NCBI GenBank assembly: GCA_035534535.1
Contig: DATLRS010000175.1
Location: 1 to 11,433, forward strand
Direction: 5' to 3'
DNA from: DATARH01 sp035534535
Lineage (GTDB): Bacteria; Pseudomonadota; Alphaproteobacteria; ATCC43930; CGMCC-115725
DNA: 11,433 bases
A program made the translations under genes and the position numbers. Position 1 is the first letter of the stretch, and each line of letters begins with the position of its first letter. Shown here piece after piece: positions 5,844-11,433 of this stretch. The notes below the pieces were generated by a model, which was given only the letters and a program-made list of their open reading frames with translations, did not search any database and had not been told where the DNA came from.

Positions 5844-6701
5844 CTACTCCGCCGCTTCCGGCAGCGCCTCGACCCCGAAATCGTTGATCGAGACGCGCCA
5901 GTGGATGCGGTCTTCCTCGGGCGGGTAGTCGCCGGCCGCCTTGTGATAGGAGCAGCGATTGTCCCAGATCACGATATCGCCCTTCTGCCACTGGTGGTGG
6001 TACTCGGCCTCGGGCTGGATCATTGCGGCCGTCAATTCGGCGATCAGCGCGTCGCCCTCTTCGCGCTCGATGCCGACAAAATCGACGATCTTGCCGGGGT
6101 CGAAATAGAGCGATCTGCGGCCGGTCTCGGGATGGGTGCGGACGATCGGGTGATGGACCGGCGTCCATTCCTGGTCCTCCGGGTTGAGCAGCCTGGACCC
6201 GCCGCGCCGCCCGCCATAGGAAAAGGCGCCGATCACCCCGTCGAGCCGGTCTTTCAGACGCTGCGGCAAGGCCTCGTACGCCGCGTAGCCGTTGGCGAAC
6301 AGCGTGTTGCCGCCGCGGCTCGGCACTGCCAGCGCATAAAGCTGCGTCGCCTTGAACGGCATCTGGTTGTAGGCGCCGTCGGTGTGCCAGCCCTCGGCGC
6401 CGCGGCGGTAGATTTCGTCGCGCAATTTGCCCTCGGCATCGAACTTGCCGACCCCGAGCATCGTGATCTCGCGGTGTTCGGGGTGGCGCGTCGATTTCGA
6501 CGGGTGCGGCACGACCGGGCCGAAGCGCCGGCTATAGGCGATGAACTCGGGGATCGTCAGGTCCTGGTCGCGCACGCACAGGATGTTGCAGTCGAGCCAA
6601 GCCTGGTAGATCGGCGCGAACCCGGCATCGTCGAGCGTCCGGACGTCGACTCCGCGCACCTCGACGCCGATCTGCGGCCCCATGCGGCGAATTTCGACCA
6701 T
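5844..6701 (-). CDS. TauD/TfdA-family Fe(II)/2-oxoglutarate-dependent dioxygenase (first of two)
   Basis: A 285-residue family member. Its metal ligands are His106 and Asp108 in WHTDGAYN and His253 in CSYHKAAGD. Arg269 in HWRVSI probably holds 2-oxoglutarate. HPIVRTHPETGRRSLYFDP is the conserved stretch shared with its neighbour. The ATG at 6699-6701 follows GGGGAGGA with 7-base spacing; the longer open frame to 6872 has no family similarity and is not coding. It is the first gene of the minus-strand unit (dioxygenase, dioxygenase, SDR) and faces the FAH-family gene across 189 bases. It should act in the cytoplasm on a small acidic or ether-type substrate, but which one is not visible. Confidence 0.9.
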   Translation of the reverse strand: MVEIRRMGPQIGVEVRGVDVRTLDDAGFAPIYQAWLDCNILCVRDQDLTIPEFIAYSRRFGPVVPHPSKSTRHPEHREITMLGVGKFDAEGKLRDEIYRRGAEGWHTDGAYNQMPFKATQLYALAVPSRGGNTLFANGYAAYEALPQRLKDRLDGVIGAFSYGGRRGGSRLLNPEDQEWTPVHHPIVRTHPETGRRSLYFDPGKIVDFVGIEREEGDALIAELTAAMIQPEAEYHHQWQKGDIVIWDNRCSYHKAAGDYPPEEDRIHWRVSINDFGVEALPEAAE

Positions 6702-6741
6702 CGCTTCATCCTCCCCTGCGCCTGCCGCACCGAAAGCCCAA

Positions 6742-6767
6742 GTCAACACCCGAACCAAGAGGTTGAC
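6742..6767. promoter_or_regulatory. Candidate operator between the dioxygenase and FAH-family genes
   Basis: GTCAAC (6742-6747) and GTTGAC (6762-6767) form an inverted repeat with a 14-base spacer. A smaller AACC/GGTT pair is nested within it. It lies in the divergent gap 6702-6890, the natural place for shared control. TTGACA (6763-6768) on the plus strand and TTGACT (6741-6746) on the minus strand also resemble -35 boxes, but neither is followed by a recognisable -10. The rest of this gap shows nothing further. No regulator gene lies directly beside it. Confidence 0.3.
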
Positions 6768-6890
6768 AATTCGCGATTTTGGGACGCCGCCCCGCGATGC
6801 CGGCATTGCGCGCTGCCACCACGTATTCTCGCTTGCACCGCGATGACAATCGGACGATAGCCATCGCATCAAGATTTAGGGGGCTGGCCC

Positions 6891-7829
6891 ATGAAGCTGG
6901 TGCTGTTTCAGATCGCGCCGGACGCTGCTCCGGTGCCGGGGATCCTGACCGAGCGCGGGGTGGTCGATGTCAGCGGCGCGCTGCCGCCGAGCGCGACGCC
7001 GCAGCTGGCGATGCAGGGCATCATCGACGGTTTCGAGCAGCTGCGCCCGGCCTTCGAGAAACTGGCGGCCGAGGGCGCGGCCCAGCCGCTCGCGGCGGTG
7101 CGGCTGCGCGCGCCGTTGCCGCGGCCGGGCAAGATCCTGTGCTGTATCGCCAATTACTGGGAGCATGCGCAGCGCGAGGCGCGGCCCCTCAACATGTTTC
7201 TGAAAAACCCGGAAGCCGTGGTCGGCCCGGGCGATACGATCGTCCTGCCGGAATTCACCGAACCGTGGATCTTCATGCACGAAGCCGAACTCGCGCTCGT
7301 CATCAAGGGGCCGGCGAAGAAGGTGGCGCAAAAGGACTGGCGCAGCGCCGTCTTCGGCTATACCGGCCTCATTGATGTATCGGCGCGCGGCGAGGGGCGG
7401 CGCACCTGGAAGGCCGGCAGCTGGCTCGGCAAGTCGTTCGACACTTTCGCGCCGATCGGCCCGTGCATCACGACCGCCGACGAGATCCCCGACCCCAACA
7501 ACCTCATCGTCCGCTTCTGGGACGACGGGCAATTGCGCCACAACTACAACACCGACGACATGGAACACCGGGTCCCCGAGCTTATCGAGTTCGCCTCGAC
7601 GATCATGACGCTCAATTCCGGCGACCTGATCGCCTGCGGCACCAATCACGAGGGGCTGGGCGCGCTGCAGGACGGCGAGAGGGTCGAGATCGAGGTGCAG
7701 CATGTCGGGCGGATGGCGCTGAACGTCGTCGATCCGCTGAAGCGCAGCTGGGAGCGCGGCATCTATATGGGCGCCGATTCGACCAACCCAGAAGCCGTCA
7801 AGCGCCACCGCCCGCAAGGGGCGAATTGA
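6891..7829 (+). CDS. Fumarylacetoacetate hydrolase (FAH) family protein
   Basis: A 312-residue protein with the FAH-type C-terminal domain, preceded by a short variable N-terminal part (about residues 1-75). Metal-binding residues are Glu131 and Glu133 in HEAELALVIKG and Asp162 in GLIDVSARG. Other family blocks are KILCCIANYWEHA, KSFDTFAPIGPCI, and GDLIACGTNHEGLGALQDGE. Family members cut C-C bonds in diketo acids, decarboxylate oxaloacetate-type acids, or hydrate or isomerise dienoates in aromatic ring breakdown. The ATG follows AGGGGG (6878-6883) with 7-base spacing. It is divergent from the dioxygenase/SDR unit and probably serves the same pathway, acting after ring or side-chain oxidation. 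The precise reaction cannot be assigned. Its stop is 14 bases from the end of the convergent stress-type gene. Confidence 0.9.
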   Translation: MKLVLFQIAPDAAPVPGILTERGVVDVSGALPPSATPQLAMQGIIDGFEQLRPAFEKLAAEGAAQPLAAVRLRAPLPRPGKILCCIANYWEHAQREARPLNMFLKNPEAVVGPGDTIVLPEFTEPWIFMHEAELALVIKGPAKKVAQKDWRSAVFGYTGLIDVSARGEGRRTWKAGSWLGKSFDTFAPIGPCITTADEIPDPNNLIVRFWDDGQLRHNYNTDDMEHRVPELIEFASTIMTLNSGDLIACGTNHEGLGALQDGERVEIEVQHVGRMALNVVDPLKRSWERGIYMGADSTNPEAVKRHRPQGAN

Positions 7830-7843
7830 GGGCGGATTGAGGC

Positions 7844-8359
7844 TCAGCCGCTCGGATCGCTGCCGGGCGGACGGGTGTGGATGTGGACATTGCGCCCGCC
7901 TGCCGCTTCGAGGATTTGCAGGGCGCGGGTTTCGCGTTGCCCATCGGCACAGCGCACCCATAGGAGCGCGGCGCCGGCCGCCAGCGCCGCGGCAAATTCT
8001 TCGCGGTGCGGCGTCGCGGTGTAATCGTCGAAGAATTCCTTGAGCGCCGCGCCGCCGATTCCGGCGCCGACCAGCGCCGCGAGGGTCGCGGCGATCGGGC
8101 CACCCGAGATCAGGATGATGCCGGCGACCGTCAACGGGCCGATATACTTGATGTCGTCGCTGAGCCCGGCCGCGATCAGGTCGCCGCGGGTCTCCTCGGC
8201 GGTGCTCAGCGACCGGTGCGACGCCAGCACCGACAGGTCGGCGGACTCGAAGCCGGCGGCGCTCAGCGCCGCCACGGCGTTGCGAAAATGCTCGCGGTCG
8301 GGAAACGAGGCGATCGCCTCGCGGATCGCCGGGGCGGGAGTGGGTGGGGTTGCGGCCAT
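7844..8359 (-). CDS. Small stress-type protein with glycine-rich hydrophobic segment (unknown function)
   Basis: A 171-residue protein. Its N-terminal half, about residues 12-65 (AIASFPDREHFRNAVAALSA, AGFESADLSVLASH), resembles the alpha/beta fold of YflT/GS17M-type general stress proteins, which read as a predicted ferredoxin-like unit. A glycine- and alanine-rich hydrophobic stretch follows (about 78-105, GPLTVAGIILISGGPIAAT then LAALVGAGIGGAALKEFF). It may insert in a membrane like glycine-zipper proteins. A second globular part ends the protein (EEFAAALAAGAALLWVRC, ILEAAGGRNVHIH). The ATG at 8357-8359 has AGGA-type GAGGA five bases upstream; a TTG at 8383 would add eight residues without such support. 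It is divergent from mutS across 80 bases. I do not recognise a defined function. Confidence 0.75.
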   Translation of the reverse strand: MAATPPTPAPAIREAIASFPDREHFRNAVAALSAAGFESADLSVLASHRSLSTAEETRGDLIAAGLSDDIKYIGPLTVAGIILISGGPIAATLAALVGAGIGGAALKEFFDDYTATPHREEFAAALAAGAALLWVRCADGQRETRALQILEAAGGRNVHIHTRPPGSDPSG

Positions 8360-8439
8360 GTCGATCCTCGGTTGCGCGACCAAACTCGGCCCATGTTAAC
8401 GTCGAATCCCGACAATAAGCTCGCTCCGTTTTGGTGCCG

Positions 8440-11118
8440 ATGACCGCTCAGCCGTCCAGCAATGCCGCTTCGCCTGCGCGGGTCGTGGCATCGCCGGCCG
8501 CCGCGACGCCGGTCATGGCGCAGTATCACGAGATCAAAGCGGCCCATCCCGGCTGTCTGTTGTTTTTCCGGATGGGCGATTTTTACGAGCTGTTTTTCGA
8601 TGACGCGGTCGCCGCCGCCCCGGCGCTCGACATCGCGCTGACCAGGCGCGGCAAGCACGACGGCGCCGACATTCCGATGTGCGGCGTGCCGGTGCATGCC
8701 GCCGACGGTTATCTCGCGCGCCTCATCCGCGCCGGCTTCAAGGTGGCGATCTGCGATCAGATCGAGGATCCCGCCGAGGCGCGGCGGCGCGGCGCGAAGG
8801 GGCCGGTCAGGCGGGCGGTGGTGCGGGTCGTCACCGCCGGGACGCTGACTGAAGACGGCCTCCTCGACGCCCGCCGGCATAATTATCTCGCCGGCATCGC
8901 CGATGCCGCAGGCGGGTTGGGGCTCGCCTGGCTCGACCTGTCGACCGGTGCGTTCTCGCTGGCGCCGACCGAGGAGGCTGCGCTGGCCGCCGATCTCGCC
9001 CGCGTCATGCCGGGCGAGATCCTCGTCCCCGAGCGGCTGTTGGCGCGCCCGGCGCTGTTCGAGCTGTTCGGCGACTGGAAGCCGGCCCTGACCCCGCTCG
9101 CCAATTCGCGTTTCGACAGCGAGGCGGCGCGCCGCCGGCTCGAAGACTTCTACGGCGTCCAGACGCTCGACGGGTTCGGCGCCTTCAGCCGGGCCGAGAT
9201 CGCCGCGGCCGGGGCGCTCGTCGATTATGTCGCGCTGACGCAGCAGGGCGGCCTGCCGCATCTCGCCCCGCCGGCGCGGGTCGCGCCCGGCTCGGTCATG
9301 CAGATCGACGCGGCGACGCGGCGCAACCTCGAATTGGTGGCGACATTGTCCGGCGAGCGCCGCGGCAGCCTCCTGGCGACGATCGACCGCACCCTGACCG
9401 GGCCGGGGGCGCGGCTGCTCGCCGAGCATCTCGCGGCGCCGCTGACCTCACCGGACGCGATCGCCGCGCGGCTCGACGCGGTTGCCTTCTTCCTTGACCG
9501 CGGCGACATCCGGGCAGGTTTGCGCGAGCGGCTGCGGCGGGTTCCCGATATCGAGCGGGCGCTGAGCCGGCTCAGCCTCGGGCGCGGCGGCCCGCGCGAC
9601 CTTGCCGCGCTGCGCGACGCGCTCGGCGAGACGGCAGTGATCCGAACCCTGCTCGCGACGCCGGGCCTGGTGCCGCGGCCCGAATTGTTGCGGCAGGCCG
9701 AAGCAGGGCTCGGCGAGCACGGCGCCCTGGTCGATCGGCTCGGCCGCGCGCTTGCCGCCGATCTGCCGCTGTTCGCGCGCGACGGCGGGTTCATCGCCGC
9801 GAGCTATCTGTCCGAACTCGACCAGCTGCGCGAATTGCGCGACGACAGCCGGCGCGCGATCGCCGCGCTGCAGGCGCGTTATGCCGAGGCGAGCGGGGTC
9901 GCCGCGCTGCGCATCCGCCACAACAACGTGATCGGCTATTATATCGAGGTGTCGGCCGCCAATGTCGAACGGCTGGGCGGCCGGCTCGGCCCCGACTTCA
10001 TTCATCGCCAGACGATGGCGGGGGCGCAGCGCTATACGACCGTCGAGCTGGGCGACCTGGCAAGCCGCATCGCCAGCGCCGCCGAGCGCGCGCTGACCCT
10101 CGAATTGCGGCTGTTCGACGATCTGGTCGGCGAAATCATGGCGCGGCGCGGCGAGATCGCAGCCGCGGCCGCGGCGCTCGCCGCGCTCGATCTTGCCGCG
10201 AGCCACGCCGAGGGCGCCGCCGAGTGCGGCTGGACGCGGCCGGAAATCGTCCCCGGGACGGAATTCGCGATCGCCGGCGGCCGGCATCCGACGGTCGAGG
10301 CGGCGCTCGCCGGCAGGGGCGCCTTCATCGCCAATGACTGCGTCCTGGGCGACGATCGCATCTGGCTCGTCACCGGCCCCAACATGGCCGGCAAGAGCAC
10401 GTTTCTGCGGCAGAACGCGCTGATCCTGATCCTGGCGCAAATGGGTGCCTTCGTGCCGGCGCGCGCGGCCCGGATCGGCGTTGTCGACCGCCTGTTCAGC
10501 CGGGTCGGCGCCGCCGACGATCTGGCGCGCGGCCGCTCGACGTTCATGGTCGAGATGGTCGAGACTGCCGCGATCCTCAACCAGGCCGGGCCGCACAGCT
10601 TTGTCATCCTCGACGAGATCGGCCGCGGCACGGCGACCTTTGACGGGCTGTCGATCGCCTGGGCATCGCTCGAACAGCTGCACGAGGTCAACCGCTGTCG
10701 CGCCCTCTTTGCGACGCATTACCACGAGCTGACGGCGCTCGCCGCCAAGCTGCCGGCGCTCGCGTGCCGGACGATGCGGGTCAAGGAATGGCAGGGCGAT
10801 GTCGTCTTCCTGCACGAGGTCGCCGCCGGCGCCGCCGACCGCTCCTACGGCATCCATGTCGCCAAGCTCGCCGGCCTGCCGGCGAGCGTTACCGCGCGCG
10901 CCGAGGAGGTATTGGAGATTCTCGAAAAGGGCGAAGAAGGCGGGGCGCTCGCCCGGCTCGCCGACGACCTGCCGCTGTTCCGCGCCGCGCGCCGCCCCGC
11001 GCCGCCGCCGCGCGCCTCGCTGGCCGAGGATCTGTTGCGCGAGGCGCGGCCCGACGAGCTGACCCCGCGCGAGGCGCTTGACCTGCTCTATCGCCTGAAG
11101 GCGCTCGTCATCGAGTAA
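8440..11118 (+). CDS. mutS: DNA mismatch repair protein MutS
   Basis: A complete 892-residue MutS that finds base mismatches and small loops after replication and recruits MutL. The mismatch-binding Phe-x-Glu is Phe48-Tyr49-Glu50 in GDFYELFFDDA. Domain I runs to about 135, the connector to about 270, and the lever and clamp to about 590. The ATPase follows with Walker A GPNMAGKST (646-654), and Asp725-Glu726 in the Walker B ILDEIGRGTATFDG. The helix-turn-helix that packs the dimer and a C-terminal tail follow (PDELTPREALDLLYRLKALV). The E. coli protein is shorter (853 residues); the extra length is partly a 25-residue Ala/Pro-rich start. I chose ATG 8440; TTG 8431 and GTG 8434 are also in frame and none has a good Shine-Dalgarno. 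A start at ATG 8515-8517 would still keep the core. Confidence 0.97.
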   Translation: MTAQPSSNAASPARVVASPAAATPVMAQYHEIKAAHPGCLLFFRMGDFYELFFDDAVAAAPALDIALTRRGKHDGADIPMCGVPVHAADGYLARLIRAGFKVAICDQIEDPAEARRRGAKGPVRRAVVRVVTAGTLTEDGLLDARRHNYLAGIADAAGGLGLAWLDLSTGAFSLAPTEEAALAADLARVMPGEILVPERLLARPALFELFGDWKPALTPLANSRFDSEAARRRLEDFYGVQTLDGFGAFSRAEIAAAGALVDYVALTQQGGLPHLAPPARVAPGSVMQIDAATRRNLELVATLSGERRGSLLATIDRTLTGPGARLLAEHLAAPLTSPDAIAARLDAVAFFLDRGDIRAGLRERLRRVPDIERALSRLSLGRGGPRDLAALRDALGETAVIRTLLATPGLVPRPELLRQAEAGLGEHGALVDRLGRALAADLPLFARDGGFIAASYLSELDQLRELRDDSRRAIAALQARYAEASGVAALRIRHNNVIGYYIEVSAANVERLGGRLGPDFIHRQTMAGAQRYTTVELGDLASRIASAAERALTLELRLFDDLVGEIMARRGEIAAAAAALAALDLAASHAEGAAECGWTRPEIVPGTEFAIAGGRHPTVEAALAGRGAFIANDCVLGDDRIWLVTGPNMAGKSTFLRQNALILILAQMGAFVPARAARIGVVDRLFSRVGAADDLARGRSTFMVEMVETAAILNQAGPHSFVILDEIGRGTATFDGLSIAWASLEQLHEVNRCRALFATHYHELTALAAKLPALACRTMRVKEWQGDVVFLHEVAAGAADRSYGIHVAKLAGLPASVTARAEEVLEILEKGEEGGALARLADDLPLFRAARRPAPPPRASLAEDLLREARPDELTPREALDLLYRLKALVIE

Positions 11119-11130
11119 TCGGTGCCGTCA

Positions 11131-11158
11131 CGCCGCAGCGGACGCAGGGATTGCGGCG
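11131..11158 (+). terminator. Possible stem-loop after mutS
   Basis: CGCCGCA (11131-11137) and TGCGGCG (11152-11158) can pair as a 7-bp stem with a 14-base loop, 13 bases after the mutS stop. A self-complementary GGCGCCGGCGCC follows at 11155-11166. There is no T-tract, so it is not a standard Rho-independent terminator and may be chance in GC-rich DNA. Confidence 0.2.
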
Positions 11159-11211
11159 CCGGCGCCCATTCGGCTCAATGGCGGCCGGACCCATCGAGAG
11201 GAGAGGCCGCG

Positions 11212-11433
11212 ATGAACCGGCTGCTTGCCGATCTGCGCATCGTCGAATTCTCGGCCTTTGTCGCGGCGCCGCTGGGCGGCATGACGATGGCGCAGTTCGG
11301 CGCCGAGGTGATCCGCATCGATCCGGTCGGCGGCGCGATCGATTTCAACCGCTGGCCGGTCGCCGATAACGGCGCGAGCCTCTATTGGGCCGGGCTCAAC
11401 AAGGCCAAGCGCTCGGTCGCGCTGGCCCTCGAT
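11212..11433 (+). CDS. Class III (CaiB/BaiF) CoA-transferase family protein (5' part, runs off right edge)
   Basis: The first 74 codons are present. The translation has the CaiB/BaiF N-terminus: LLADLRIVEFSAFVAAPLGG, AQFGAEVIRIDPVGG, then WAGLNKAKRSVALALD. These enzymes move CoA between carboxylic acids or within a molecule through an aspartyl-CoA intermediate; the catalytic Asp would lie beyond the window. AFVAAPLGGMT together with the FNRWPV...SLYWAGLNK pattern recalls the mesaconyl-CoA C1-C4 transferase (2-methylfumaryl-CoA isomerase) branch as I remember it, but this needs alignment. The ATG follows GGAGAGG (11200-11206) at 5-base spacing. It lies 93 bases after mutS on the same strand and probably has its own control. 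Confidence 0.85.
   Translation, partial: MNRLLADLRIVEFSAFVAAPLGGMTMAQFGAEVIRIDPVGGAIDFNRWPVADNGASLYWAGLNKAKRSVALALD

Noticed and set aside
5790..7961. Long frames opposite the first dioxygenase (plus strand 5790-6860) and opposite the FAH-family gene (minus strand 6876-7961)
   Set aside because: Both are composition-driven shadows of firmly assigned genes and carry no recognisable motif.
10615..10650. MutS Walker B region reads GTATFDG rather than GTSTFDG
   Set aside because: A conservative Ser to Ala change that does not touch the catalytic Asp725-Glu726; from memory it is a familiar variant, so not a sign of an inactive protein.
8263..10857. Long minus-strand open frames (388 and 469 codons) opposite mutS
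   Set aside because: They are Arg/Gly/Asp-rich shadows of the GC-rich mutS codons, without domains or ribosome sites. The sense frame is an unmistakable complete MutS.

Overview
The window is high-GC DNA with gene content and intergenic repeats typical of an alphaproteobacterium. The repeats are short palindromes of the kind that read as PGPDPGIH, MAGSDPAI or VPACAGT when translated. The MutS protein also fits, as do the many Ile-Glu/GGC-GCC-rich reading frames. I cannot name a genus. GC is very high in mutS (47 of 60 bases at 9541-9600). It falls to about 43-45% in parts of the mrr-like gene (27 of 60 at 3001-3060, 26 of 60 at 3541-3600), which suggests that gene was acquired.

Layout. At the left edge, on the minus strand, lie the 5' part of a luciferase-like monooxygenase gene and, upstream of it, an IclR-type regulator gene. 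An alpha/beta hydrolase gene points away from the regulator. It carries a perfect 48-bp palindrome inserted in frame, which adds 16 residues to the protein. Next, on the minus strand, is a compact three-gene unit: an Mrr-type restriction endonuclease, a MntA-type minimal nucleotidyltransferase and a HepT-type HEPN protein. This is a restriction enzyme joined to a toxin-antitoxin pair, so a likely defence cassette, with its own candidate promoter.

From 4011 to 7829 there is a catabolic cluster. Two adjacent TauD/TfdA-type Fe(II)/2-oxoglutarate dioxygenases and an SDR dehydrogenase lie on the minus strand. A fumarylacetoacetate-hydrolase-family gene is transcribed divergently from them. A two-hairpin repeat separates the second dioxygenase from the SDR gene. 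The enzyme set (oxidative attack, alcohol/ketone oxidoreduction, C-C or acyl hydrolysis) fits degradation of an organic acid or an aromatic or alkoxy compound. The substrate cannot be read from the sequence.

The right part is more housekeeping. It has a small stress-type protein with a glycine-rich hydrophobic segment on the minus strand, a complete divergent mutS mismatch-repair gene, and the 5' part of a class III (CaiB/BaiF) CoA-transferase gene running off the right edge. I see no rRNA, tRNA, CRISPR array, transposase or integrase.
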